Shown here in pieces: positions 33,545 through 42,521 of a DNA stretch of 57,214 nucleotides (its first letter is position 1; every line of letters starts with the position of its first letter). The notes beneath the pieces were generated by a model, which made no database searches, was not told where the DNA came from, and saw only the letters and a program-made list of their open reading frames with translations. The stretch comes from an uncultured Lachnospiraceae bacterium (GTDB lineage Bacteria > Bacillota > Clostridia > Lachnospirales > Lachnospiraceae). The stretch covers positions 1-57,214 of the forward strand of contig CAMWLJ010000009.1 of the NCBI GenBank assembly GCA_947175055.1, written 5' to 3'. The translations under genes and the position numbers were made by a program.

Positions 33545-34414
33545 ATGACTGCATTAAAACCCATCAAAGAAGGTAAAGTACGAGAGATCTATGACAACGG
33601 CGACAGCCTGATCATGGTCGCAACAGACCGTATCAGCTGTTTTGACGTGATCTTAAAAAACCAGGTGACGAAGAAAGGCACGGTCCTGACTCAGATGTCC
33701 AAATTCTGGTTTGACATGACACAGGATATCCTGCCCAATCACATGGTCTCTGTGGATGTACAGGACATGCCCGAGTTCTTCCGCCAGGAGAAGTTCGACG
33801 GCAACAGCATGTTATGCCGGAAGCTTACGATGCTGCCCATTGAGTGTATCGTGCGCGGTTACATTACCGGAAGCGGCTGGGCAAGCTATGTGAAGGACGG
33901 TACCGTATGCGGCATCACACTGCCGGAAGGTTTACAGGAATCGGACAAGCTGCCCGAACCCATCTATACCCCTTCCACCAAGGCAGAGATCGGCGACCAT
34001 GACGAGAACATTTCCTACGAACAGAGCGTAGACTATTTAGAAAAGAGATTTCCCGGCAAAGGGGAGGAATATGCTTCCAAGCTGCGTGACTATACCATTG
34101 CCCTCTATAAGAAATGTGCGGAGTATGCTCTGACGCGTGGTATCATCATCGCAGACACCAAGTTTGAGTTCGGTCTGGACAAAGACGGCAATATTGTGCT
34201 GGGCGATGAAATGCTCACACCGGACAGCTCCCGTTTCTGGCCGGCAGAAGGCTATGAGCCGGGCCACGGGCAGCCCTCCTTTGACAAGCAGTTCGCAAGA
34301 GACTGGCTGAAGAGCAACGAAGGCCACGACTGGACCCTTCCGGATGAGATCGTGCAAAAGACGATCGATAAATACCTGCAGGGATATGAATTGCTGACCG
34401 GAGAGAAACTGTAA
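33545..34414 (+). CDS. purC: Phosphoribosylaminoimidazole-succinocarboxamide synthase
   Basis: A 289-aa SAICAR synthase of purine biosynthesis. KEGKVREIY near the N terminus, DRISCFDVIL, the ATP/CAIR site MLPIECIVRGYITGSGW and the late LGDEMLTPDSSRFWP are family motifs. It is of the longer (~290 aa) type. The start is the ATG at 33545 with GGAGG six bases before; the frame also opens at a TTG at 33539. It is monocistronic between a promoter and a strong terminator. Confidence 0.96.
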   Translation: MTALKPIKEGKVREIYDNGDSLIMVATDRISCFDVILKNQVTKKGTVLTQMSKFWFDMTQDILPNHMVSVDVQDMPEFFRQEKFDGNSMLCRKLTMLPIECIVRGYITGSGWASYVKDGTVCGITLPEGLQESDKLPEPIYTPSTKAEIGDHDENISYEQSVDYLEKRFPGKGEEYASKLRDYTIALYKKCAEYALTRGIIIADTKFEFGLDKDGNIVLGDEMLTPDSSRFWPAEGYEPGHGQPSFDKQFARDWLKSNEGHDWTLPDEIVQKTIDKYLQGYELLTGEKL

Positions 34415-34481
34415 CGACCAGGCAGCTGCTCCTATGTACAGTGGAAGCTGCCGCAATGCGGTCAATGCTTTTGTCATATAG

Positions 34482-34533
34482 AAAGAGTCCGTATCATGCC
34501 TTCTACTACACCATGATACAGACTCTTTTCTTA
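34482..34533. terminator. Bidirectional terminator after purC
   Basis: AAAGAGTC-C-GTATCATG (34482-34498) pairs with CATGATAC-A-GACTCTTT (34512-34528), with one internal mismatch. T's follow on the plus strand and A's precede for the minus strand. It separates purC from the convergent receiver-Hpt gene. Confidence 0.88.
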
Positions 34534-34558
34534 TTGATGGTGAAGCCCAGGAGTATCT

Positions 34559-35659
34559 TCAGGACCGTAATTCTGCGATCATCCGCTCCGCGGTATCCAT
34601 GACATCCTTCATCTTGACATCCGCCACTGCCGCCCGAAGTAGCTCCATCAACTCACCGCATTTCTCAGGCACTCGGTACTGCTCCAACTGCTGCATGGCC
34701 ATATCCACCGTATCCAGGCTAAACCGCTCCATCGCATCTCTCAGGATCGTCAATTGTGTGATCCATTCCGAAGCAGGTACTTCCCGTTTGTTCCGATCGT
34801 TCTCCTCCCCGTAGGGTCGCAGAACCTCTTTATAGCTTTGCAGCGCCCGAATCAACCCCGGCGTCTCCTTCTTGATAGTCTCCACATCTCCTGCCTTGCC
34901 GCATTTCTCCATCTTGAAGAACCACTCGGACAGCCGGGCTGCCCCGATCATCCGCGCCGTATTCTTCAGCGCATGTACCTCTATCGTGTAATCCCGGATC
35001 AGACCGTCCGCCACACAGTTCTCCAGCTTTCTTGATTTGGAATCGATCAGCTTGTAGAAATCACCCAAAAGCTTCAGCCACATCTTCTCACTGCCGGTAT
35101 AGCGAATCCCGTCCGCAGGGTTGATACCGGGAAGCTTTGGAAGTGTACTGTCACTTTCCGGTACCTTACAGATGGCTGCTTTCCCGCCTTCTGCCAGCCG
35201 TGCTGTTGTCTTGCTATCTGTCGTCAACGGACTTCCAGACTTCTGCTGCTCTGGTGAGACTACAATCATCTTCCGCGGAAGCCATTTCAGGACACAGCGG
35301 TACAGATCCTTCGCTTCCACCGGCTTTGCCAGATAATCATTCATGCCGGCCTTCTGCAAGTCCTCTCTGACTTCCGCAAGTGCATTGGCCGTCAGGGCAA
35401 TGACCGGCACCGTACGGTAATAGACATCCGGCAGGCGGCGAAGCTTTCTCGTCGTCTCCATGCCATCCATCACCGGCATCATCTGATCCATAAATATCAG
35501 GTGGTATTTCTTCTGCTGCGCCAACAACAGGGCCTGCTTACCACTGTCTGCCAGATCTATCTTCATCTTAAGCGGTTCCAGAAGGGCCGCTGTCACTTCC
35601 AAATTTATTTCGTTGTCATCTACGATCAGCACAGAAGCCTCGGGTACCGCGAATTTCAT
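34559..35659 (-). CDS. Receiver-Hpt two-domain signalling protein
   Basis: A 366-aa protein. An N-terminal CheY-like receiver (about 9-125) has VLIVDDNEINLEV (acidic pair), the phosphoacceptor Asp in LIFMDQMMPVMDGMETT, ALTAN and the KPV lysine. A linker (about 130-215) and a histidine phosphotransfer domain (about 225-310), with HALKNTARMIGAARLSEWF holding the phospho-His, follow. This is the tail of a hybrid sensor kinase without the kinase; AAGGAGGAG just before the ATG shows it is a genuine separate gene. It has no output domain, so it would relay phosphate between an unlinked hybrid kinase and a regulator. It sits beside the xylan operon but may be unrelated. Confidence 0.9.
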   Translation of the reverse strand: MKFAVPEASVLIVDDNEINLEVTAALLEPLKMKIDLADSGKQALLLAQQKKYHLIFMDQMMPVMDGMETTRKLRRLPDVYYRTVPVIALTANALAEVREDLQKAGMNDYLAKPVEAKDLYRCVLKWLPRKMIVVSPEQQKSGSPLTTDSKTTARLAEGGKAAICKVPESDSTLPKLPGINPADGIRYTGSEKMWLKLLGDFYKLIDSKSRKLENCVADGLIRDYTIEVHALKNTARMIGAARLSEWFFKMEKCGKAGDVETIKKETPGLIRALQSYKEVLRPYGEENDRNKREVPASEWITQLTILRDAMERFSLDTVDMAMQQLEQYRVPEKCGELMELLRAAVADVKMKDVMDTAERMIAELRS

Positions 35660-35861
35660 AACTCCTCCTTAACAGATTCCAGTAAGATCACGTTCTGCTG
35701 CGTTCCTATTTTACCATACTCTGCCAGGAATGTCTAAAACCTATTTTATTCCACCTGTGCGGTTGTAATCCAACGATTTGTCTGTATGCCGTTTATGGCA
35801 ATACAGGCAGTCCGTTGAATTAGCAACCCACTTCCAAATGAGCAAAACGCGAATGCGGAAG

Positions 35862-37472
35862 TCACACATACTTCTGCAACGTGCTGCGCACAGCGCCGAC
35901 TCCTGCCGTCAGCTCCTGCAGATAGCCGCACACCTTCTCTGCCAGTCCTGCCTCATACAAATCTACCCCGAAGATCTGCTTCATCTTAAGCACTTCGGCT
36001 ACATGCGCTTCCACATCCTGATCCGGTTTTAGCGCAAGCCCCTTCACATAAGGGCACACCGTGTCAAGAAGCGGATCCGGACTCAGCGTAAAAGCATTCC
36101 CCGCATCATCTACCGCCATCAGATAGCGCAGCCATCCGGCAAATACCAGGGGGATCATCTCGAGGCTCTGCACGGTCAGCTCCGGCGATCTCTGATAAGC
36201 CTTCACCGTCTCGCCAAAGCGGATCGCCAGCTTCTGCGAGGTGTCCGTGGCAATTCTCTGAGGTGTATCCGGCATAAAAGGATTGGGAACACGCACCGTA
36301 AGGACCGTATCAATAAATTCCCGGGGCGCAAGGATTCCGGGGTCTACCACCACCGGCAGCCCTTCTGTATAACCGATCCTCTGCACCAGCTTCACAAGCT
36401 CTTCATCCTGCATCTCCTCTGAGATCTTCTGGTAGCCCAGCAGACATCCGTAAACCGCCAGCGCCGTATGGAGGGGATTTAAGCAGGTGCAGACCTTCAT
36501 CTTCTCTACCTTATCGACAGTCTCCCGGTCAGTAAAGATCACGCCGCCTTTTTCCAACGCGGGCCTGCCGTTGGGAAAGGCGTCCTCTACCACCAGATAC
36601 TCACACTCTTCCGCATTGACAAAGGGGGCCACATAGGTATTTCTGGAAGTGATCACCGGCTCCAACCCTTCCACGCCATCCTCCAGCAGGATCTTTTCCA
36701 CGGAGGGATCCGGTCTGGGCGTGATCTTGTCGATCATGGTCCAGGGATAGGTCACCTTCTCCCGGTCATCCACATACCGAAGGAATCCTTCCTCTGCCCT
36801 GCCATTCTCCACCCATTTCTTTGCAAAGGTACTGATGGCCGCATACAGCTTATCTCCGTTGTGGGAACAGTTGTCCGTGCTGACCATGGCGATGGGCTTT
36901 TGGCCCGCCTGATAGCGGGTATAAAGAAGCGCCGCCACCTTGCCCATATAGCTGGAAGGCGCATCCGGTCCTCCCTTGAAATCTGCTTCCACCGCCGGAA
37001 GATAACTGCCCGTTCCATCCACCAGACTGTACCCCTTCTCCGTGATGGTAAAGGTGCACATCTGCAGGGAATCCTTGCGGAAGATTTCCTTTAACCGCAG
37101 GGACGCATCCTGATTATCGAAATCCAGCATCAACGATTCCGCAATGCTCCCGATCACTGTCTTTTCCACATTCCCATCGGCCTTCAGCGTGACCAGAATA
37201 TTATAATCGTCATGGGGGCGGTTCATCTTCTCGACGATCTCATAGTCAAAGCCCTCCGCCGCCACAAGCCCTCTGTCCAATGTGCCGTCATTCAAAAGTC
37301 TCTGCACCACATTTGCCAGAAAAGCCTTGAAAATATTGCCTGCCCCGAAATGCACCCAAAAGGGGACTTCCTTTGTCCTGGCGATCATCTGCTCCCTGTT
37401 AAATCCCGGAAGCTCATAGCCGGCCGCTTCCCAGGCCTGCCGGTCCTGCAGCCCCTGTTCGTCTAATCTCAT
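35862..37472 (-). CDS. uxuB: D-mannonate oxidoreductase / fructuronate reductase (mannitol dehydrogenase family)
   Basis: A 536-aa polyol/uronate dehydrogenase reducing D-fructuronate to D-mannonate with NADH. The N-terminal Rossmann part has VPFWVHFGAGNIFKAFLA; VSTDNCSHNGDKL is the family signature, and TCLNPLHTALAVYGCLLGY lies in the C-terminal domain. The start is placed at 37472 with GGAGGAAAAG; the frame upstream to 37610 covers hairpins. It follows uxuA, the next enzyme of the glucuronate branch, after 135 bp of structured spacer. Confidence 0.92.
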   Translation of the reverse strand: MRLDEQGLQDRQAWEAAGYELPGFNREQMIARTKEVPFWVHFGAGNIFKAFLANVVQRLLNDGTLDRGLVAAEGFDYEIVEKMNRPHDDYNILVTLKADGNVEKTVIGSIAESLMLDFDNQDASLRLKEIFRKDSLQMCTFTITEKGYSLVDGTGSYLPAVEADFKGGPDAPSSYMGKVAALLYTRYQAGQKPIAMVSTDNCSHNGDKLYAAISTFAKKWVENGRAEEGFLRYVDDREKVTYPWTMIDKITPRPDPSVEKILLEDGVEGLEPVITSRNTYVAPFVNAEECEYLVVEDAFPNGRPALEKGGVIFTDRETVDKVEKMKVCTCLNPLHTALAVYGCLLGYQKISEEMQDEELVKLVQRIGYTEGLPVVVDPGILAPREFIDTVLTVRVPNPFMPDTPQRIATDTSQKLAIRFGETVKAYQRSPELTVQSLEMIPLVFAGWLRYLMAVDDAGNAFTLSPDPLLDTVCPYVKGLALKPDQDVEAHVAEVLKMKQIFGVDLYEAGLAEKVCGYLQELTAGVGAVRSTLQKYV

Positions 37473-37480
37473 CTTCTTTT

Positions 37481-37606
37481 CCTCCATTCCGAAGCGTTTC
37501 ACGCTGAGGAAGGCAAGCGAAATGTCAGATTTCGCTCTGCCATCATGGAATTTGTGACGCTTCAGCACAAATTCCTGGTTGCGTAAATTGCTATCGAACA
37601 ATTTAT
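37481..37606 (-). repeat. Three consecutive hairpins between uxuA and uxuB
   Basis: On the minus strand: GAATTTGTG/CACAAATTC, AGCGAAAT/ATTTCGCT and AGCGT/ACGCT. The last runs directly into GCTTCGGAATGGAGG, the uxuB ribosome site. The array fits differential mRNA stability between cistrons, or a remnant palindromic repeat. Confidence 0.65.
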
Positions 37607-38677
37607 TCAACCTTCAGCTCCTTTCACAATGGCTTCCCAAAGTCCGTTCAGATAGGTCGCTCCCAATGCCCTGTCGTACAGGCCGTAGCCCGGCATTGCC
37701 ACTTCATCCCAGATCATCCTTCCGTGATCGGGGCGGATCGGTCCCTCGAATCCGATATCATAAAGCGCTCTCATGATCTCATACATATCAAAATTCCCGT
37801 CAGAAGATAAATGTGCCGCCTCTTCAAAATTATCGGGCGTGATAAATTTCAGATTACGCACATGGGCAAAATGAATCCTTCCTTTCAGGGAACGGATCAT
37901 ATCCGGCAGGTCGTTTTCCAGATTCGTCCCATAAGAACCGGAACAGAAGGTGACGCCGTTGTGCGGATCGTCCACCATCTTCATCATCCTCAGGATGTTT
38001 TCTTTGTTGATAATGATTCTGGGAAGCCCGAAAACGCTCCATGCAGGATCGTCCGGGTGGATCGCCATGTTAATATCATATTGATTGCACACCGGCATGA
38101 TCTTTTCCAGAAAATACTGCAGATTGGCAAACAGCTTCTCTCCGTCCACATCCTGATACATCTCAAAAAGCTCTTTTACCCTTGCCATACGCTCCGGCTC
38201 CCAGCCAGGCATCACCGTTCCGTTCGTGTCTTTCGCGATAGACGCAAACATCTTCTCCGGATCCAGCGCATCCACCGCTTCCTGCGTGTAGGCAAGCACC
38301 GTGGAACCGTCCGGCCTTACCCTTGCCAGCTCCGTCCTTGTCCAGTCAAACACCGGCATAAAATTATAGCATACCATGTGAATGCCCTCTTTGCCTAAAT
38401 TCTCGAGGGTTTCAATATAGTTTGCAATATACCGATCCCTGTCGCCCCCGCCGATCTTAATGTCATCATGGATATTTACGCTCTCGATCCCTGCAATGTG
38501 CAGTCCCGATGCTTCCACCTCTTCCTTCAGGGCATGGATTCTTTCCCTGCTCCACACCTCCCCCGGTGCCGCATCATAAAGTGTGGTGATCACACCTGTC
38601 ACCCCCGGGATCTGACGGATCTGCTTAAGCGTGACCGTATCAAATTTACTTCCATACCATCTGAGTGTCATTTCCAT
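37607..38677 (-). CDS. uxuA: D-mannonate dehydratase
   Basis: A 356-aa TIM-barrel enzyme converting D-mannonate to 2-keto-3-deoxygluconate. MTLRWYGSKFDTVTLKQIRQIPGV starts the protein (in two stretches), AIHPDDPAW carries metal ligands, VTFCSGSYGTN and HFAHVRNLKFI follow, and IRPDHGRMIWDE near the end is the active-site signature. The start is at 38677 with GGAGGTAACT. The kdgK/kdgA genes that would finish the pathway are not in the window. Confidence 0.95.
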   Translation of the reverse strand: MEMTLRWYGSKFDTVTLKQIRQIPGVTGVITTLYDAAPGEVWSRERIHALKEEVEASGLHIAGIESVNIHDDIKIGGGDRDRYIANYIETLENLGKEGIHMVCYNFMPVFDWTRTELARVRPDGSTVLAYTQEAVDALDPEKMFASIAKDTNGTVMPGWEPERMARVKELFEMYQDVDGEKLFANLQYFLEKIMPVCNQYDINMAIHPDDPAWSVFGLPRIIINKENILRMMKMVDDPHNGVTFCSGSYGTNLENDLPDMIRSLKGRIHFAHVRNLKFITPDNFEEAAHLSSDGNFDMYEIMRALYDIGFEGPIRPDHGRMIWDEVAMPGYGLYDRALGATYLNGLWEAIVKGAEG

Positions 38678-38786
38678 AGTTACCTCCATTCCAGGGCGTT
38701 CCTAACGCTCTTTTCCTGCCTCTGATCCATTTGTTCACAACTACTGTCTATTATATATAAATCTATTGCAAAATGTAACCATAGAA

Positions 38787-38826
38787 GCTGCTGTAAAAGC
38801 AGATCATTATCCGCCTTTACAACAGC
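38787..38826 (-). terminator. Hairpin after the binding-protein gene
   Basis: On the minus strand GCTGTTGTAAAGGC pairs with GCTTTTACAGCAGC (14 bp, two wobbles) with a 12-nt loop and only a weak T stretch after it. It may attenuate read-through from the transporter genes to uxuA, or protect the transporter mRNA end. Confidence 0.65.
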
Positions 38827-38863
38827 CCCTTTAAATCATTTCTTTAATTAGTCTGGTCTGCCC

Positions 38864-40600
38864 TTAAGGAAGCATGTCCGTATCGCCGAATGTCTCCTGC
38901 CATTTTGCAGCGCGCTCGTCCATGATCGCCTGACCACCTGAATTCAGATAATCTGCCAGCATACTGTCCCAAACGCTGTCGAAATCAGCTTCCGATGCGA
39001 TCACCGCATTGTCATAAACCTGATCACGCTTCGCGCTCAAAGTATCACCGATATTTGCTTCCGCCTCGATCGCTCCTACGTTAACATTCTTGGCCGGAAC
39101 CGCATCGGTCTGCGCGATCTTATCCGCCTCTGCAACAATATCAGGATCAATGCCTGCATAGTTGTATGCCTGGGAGAGTTTTGTCAGCTCTTCGTCTGCA
39201 AAGTGCAGGCCGTTACAGGTAATGGTATAGTCAATATTCATACCGGAGTTCATGATAGCATCGCCTGTCGCTGCAACCGTCTGGATCGCACCGCCCTCCA
39301 ATACGTTATGCGTCACGCCCTCGTCACCGATCTGCAGATACTGAATATGCTCCGGATCACTGATCCAGTCAAGATACAGCATACAAGCTAAAGGCTCATC
39401 GTTGGTGTGCGGGAAGAAGATCTTACGATCGCCGGCCGTACTGGATACATACTTGGTATGGGTTCCCTTGGAGTCATCAAAAGGATCGATTGCGATATAA
39501 CATGCATCTTCGCCTACGTTTCTCTGCAGGTTTACATTGATGCTGTCCTCACCGTTACGGAAAGGATAATCCCAGTTATGCGAGAAAGCGCCCACATAGC
39601 CTGCCTTCATCATATCGTCTTCCGTTGTATCGCCGCTGCCGTATAATGCGAAATTATCCCACAACAGGCCCTGATTGTACCATTTGTTCAAAAGTCTTAC
39701 GGCTTCCTTGGTACCGTTCTGGGTCAGCTTTCTGTCATCATATCCGTTGACATACATTTCCTTGTCGGAAATATCCGGATCGATAAAGGACTCGATCAAA
39801 GTAGCTGCTCTCCAGCCAACATCGTAACTTACGGAATAAGGGATCAACTTATCTGCATCCGCACCGAGAAGCGTATCCTTATTCTCTTCAAACGCGATCA
39901 GCATCTCTTCAAACTCTTCCGTCGTCGTAGGCGCGCTAAGTCCCAATGTGTCAAGCCAGTCCTTACGGACAAAAGTATTAATACGGTTATTAACTGCGAT
40001 CTTTCCTTCAATCGCCCAAATCGTGCCGTCTACGGGATCTTTGTCCCAATAAATATTGGTTTCGCCAAGCCAGTCCCACAGATTGGTCAGTTCGGACTTA
40101 TAATCCTCCACATAACCACTGAGATCGAGAATTCCTCCCATCTCGGCATAAGTAAGAACCGTAGGATAACTGTACGATACACAGATATCAGGAGCCGTTC
40201 CTGCCGCAAGCAGGTTGTTGATCTCCTCCACCTCAGTCCAGCGGGGCACCTTTACGAATTCCACCTCAACATTGTGGTCTTCCAGCATTCCCTTCTTGAT
40301 GTACTCTGTGTACATATTGTTGGTCGGATCGGAACCGCCGTCGTTACCGCGGTCATAAACCTCAACCGTAATGTGCCTAGTCTCTGCAAACTTGCCGTCT
40401 ACCAGCTCACCGGTCGCTGCCGCATCTCCGGATGACTCTGCTGCTTCTCCCGCATCCCCGGAATCCTCTGCTGCTTCCTGAGAATCCCCGGTGGAAGAAC
40501 CTGCATCCGGAGTGGATGAGCCGTCTGCATTGCCGCCGCCACATGCCGTCAGTGCTACCATAGTACCTGACAGCAGAATCGCAATTAATTTTTTCTTCAT
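38864..40600 (-). CDS. Extracellular solute-binding lipoprotein of a sugar ABC transporter
   Basis: A 578-aa family-1 binding protein. The signal peptide MKKKLIAILLSGTMVALTAC has a lipobox LTAC (Cys20), followed by a Gly/Ser/Asp-rich linker (about 21-65). The body has VEEINNLLAAGTAPDICVSY-type sequence and DWLDTLGLSAPTTTEEFEEM, both typical of LplA-like oligosaccharide-binding proteins. It is anchored on the outer face and delivers oligosaccharide to the two permeases encoded upstream. With GH67, GH3 and uxuAB around it, aldouronate-type xylo-oligosaccharides are the likely ligand (inference). Confidence 0.93.
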   Translation of the reverse strand: MKKKLIAILLSGTMVALTACGGGNADGSSTPDAGSSTGDSQEAAEDSGDAGEAAESSGDAAATGELVDGKFAETRHITVEVYDRGNDGGSDPTNNMYTEYIKKGMLEDHNVEVEFVKVPRWTEVEEINNLLAAGTAPDICVSYSYPTVLTYAEMGGILDLSGYVEDYKSELTNLWDWLGETNIYWDKDPVDGTIWAIEGKIAVNNRINTFVRKDWLDTLGLSAPTTTEEFEEMLIAFEENKDTLLGADADKLIPYSVSYDVGWRAATLIESFIDPDISDKEMYVNGYDDRKLTQNGTKEAVRLLNKWYNQGLLWDNFALYGSGDTTEDDMMKAGYVGAFSHNWDYPFRNGEDSINVNLQRNVGEDACYIAIDPFDDSKGTHTKYVSSTAGDRKIFFPHTNDEPLACMLYLDWISDPEHIQYLQIGDEGVTHNVLEGGAIQTVAATGDAIMNSGMNIDYTITCNGLHFADEELTKLSQAYNYAGIDPDIVAEADKIAQTDAVPAKNVNVGAIEAEANIGDTLSAKRDQVYDNAVIASEADFDSVWDSMLADYLNSGGQAIMDERAAKWQETFGDTDMLP

Positions 40601-40659
40601 CGTCTTACCTCCCTGTTTTTAGTTTATTTTGAATGAACGAATCCGTAGAAAGGATCCGG

Positions 40660-41532
40660 TTATTCCTTTACAGCCCCCATGGTCACACCGTGGATAAAAT
40701 ATTTCTGCAGCCAGGGATATACGCACAGGATCGGTATTGTGGAAAACATAACGATCGCTGCTTTCAAGGATGCCGTAAGTCCCGGAGATGAGAAGCCCTC
40801 CTGCGTTGCAACCTCTACCGAGTTAATATTATTGATGATGTTGTACAGCAACAGCTGCAGCGGATAGAATTCCGTTTTCTTCATATATAACAGTGCGTCC
40901 GAATAACCGTTCCAGCGTCCCACCGCATAGAACAATGCCAGTGTGGCCATGACCGGTTTGGACAACGGTACATAAATCTTCATCATGATCTGGATGAAAC
41001 TGGCGCCGTCTATTTCCGCAGACTCCCTTAAGCTGTCCGGGATGCCATAGAAGAAGCTCCTCATGATGATCATGTTATAAACGCTCAGACAGCTGGGCAG
41101 GATCAACACCAGCGGATTATCCAAAAGCCCCAGGTTCTGCATGAGCAGGTAATTGGGAATCGTACCTGCGTTAAAAAACATGGTGATCGTGATGATAATA
41201 TTGATCACGCCGCGCCCCTTTAACTTGTCAAAGATAAGCGGATAAGCACACAGCACGGTCATGGTCAGAGAAACCAACGTACAGACCACCGTCAAAAATA
41301 CCGTCCAGAAGAATGCCCTGATGTACTTGGGATCACTCAGGACCGTCTTATACGCGTCCAGGTTAAAGCCCTTGGGCCAGAGTGAAACCGCATTCTTTAC
41401 CAGATAATCCGTTGAACTTAAGGACTTTGCCAGCAGATTGATCATCGGCACCACACAGATGATACTGATCAGCACACAGATCAGGACAAAAACCCAATCG
41501 CCGATTTTTGCGGAAGTTGATTTTACTTTCAT
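40660..41532 (-). CDS. Carbohydrate ABC transporter permease (YtcP/MalG type)
   Basis: A 290-aa protein with six transmembrane segments. The EAA-type cytoplasmic loop is SLRESAEIDGASFIQIMMKIYVPLSKP, given here in two overlapping parts. It ends KYFIHGVTMGAVKE, the C-terminal signature of this subfamily. Its ATG overlaps the stop of the preceding permease by a base. No ATPase is encoded nearby; a shared MsmX-like ATPase would be needed, as for other LplBC systems. Confidence 0.93.
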   Translation of the reverse strand: MKVKSTSAKIGDWVFVLICVLISIICVVPMINLLAKSLSSTDYLVKNAVSLWPKGFNLDAYKTVLSDPKYIRAFFWTVFLTVVCTLVSLTMTVLCAYPLIFDKLKGRGVINIIITITMFFNAGTIPNYLLMQNLGLLDNPLVLILPSCLSVYNMIIMRSFFYGIPDSLRESAEIDGASFIQIMMKIYVPLSKPVMATLALFYAVGRWNGYSDALLYMKKTEFYPLQLLLYNIINNINSVEVATQEGFSSPGLTASLKAAIVMFSTIPILCVYPWLQKYFIHGVTMGAVKE

Positions 41533-42485
41533 TACCAGATCCCCCTTTCTCCAAGTTTTCTGGACAGCCAGTTAGCCATCAGCAGGAAGAGCACACCGAC
41601 CACCGACTGGAACAGGCCGACCGCCGTTGTCAAAGAGAACTGCAGTCCTTTGATACCGGTTCGATATACATAGGTAGAAATTACATCCGCCACATTCATG
41701 ACCAGATTATTCTGGAACGCGAAAGGACGATCAAAATTACTGCCCAGTATGTTACCCAGATTCATGATCAGTAAGACCACGATCGTAGGCTTGATACCCG
41801 GAAGGGTGATATTCCACATTTTGCGGAAACGTCCCGCACCATCCACGGAAGCCGCCTCATAAAGTTCCGAGTTGATGCCGGCGATCGCTGCCAGATATAC
41901 GATGGATCCCCAGCCAAAGTTCTGCCATACGCCAACACCGATATAGGTGCCTACCCAGTGAGCCGCGTCATTCAAAAACGGAATAGAAGAACCGCCCAGA
42001 CGCTCGATTGCCATGTTCACCAGACCTTCACCGGGTGCAAAAAGCTGCAGCGCCAGGCTGTAGATGATGACCCAGGAAAGGAAGTGCGGCATATAGGCAA
42101 CTGTCTGCACTACTTTCTTAAAACGTTTGAAACACAATTCGTTCAGAATCAATGCGAAGATGATCGGCGCCGGGAACCCGATCACCAGATCCATCAGATT
42201 TAAGACCACCGTATTGCGCAGTGCACGGCGGAAATCATTGCTTCCAAAGGCCTGGATAAAGTACTCGAACCCATGATTTTTGGCCCATGGCATTTCCCAT
42301 ACGTTCTGAATGATGCTGTACTTTTTGAATGCGATCTGGATATATACCATCGGTATATACTTGAAGACCAAAAGGTACAGCAGCGGCAGGCTCAGAAGCA
42401 GATAAAGCTGCCAGTATCTTTTCAGATACGAACGGGTACTGTCTTTCTTTGCGACGGCCGGTTTACTTGTTTTCACCTTAGTCAT
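41532..42485 (-). CDS. Sugar ABC transporter permease (LplB type)
   Basis: A 317-aa protein with six transmembrane segments and the N-terminal signature LLSLPLLYLLVFKYIPMVYIQIAFKKYS (in two parts). The EAA loop is LYEAASVDGAGRFRKMWNITLPGI. It ends SRKLGERGIW, as LplB proteins do. The start is placed at 42485 (GGAGG about 10 bases upstream) because the longer frame's first ATG overlaps that site. It partners the YtcP-type permease. Confidence 0.93.
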   Translation of the reverse strand: MTKVKTSKPAVAKKDSTRSYLKRYWQLYLLLSLPLLYLLVFKYIPMVYIQIAFKKYSIIQNVWEMPWAKNHGFEYFIQAFGSNDFRRALRNTVVLNLMDLVIGFPAPIIFALILNELCFKRFKKVVQTVAYMPHFLSWVIIYSLALQLFAPGEGLVNMAIERLGGSSIPFLNDAAHWVGTYIGVGVWQNFGWGSIVYLAAIAGINSELYEAASVDGAGRFRKMWNITLPGIKPTIVVLLIMNLGNILGSNFDRPFAFQNNLVMNVADVISTYVYRTGIKGLQFSLTTAVGLFQSVVGVLFLLMANWLSRKLGERGIW

Positions 42486-42521
42486 TACTTGAACACCTCC
42501 CAAATTCCCATCCTGATTTTA

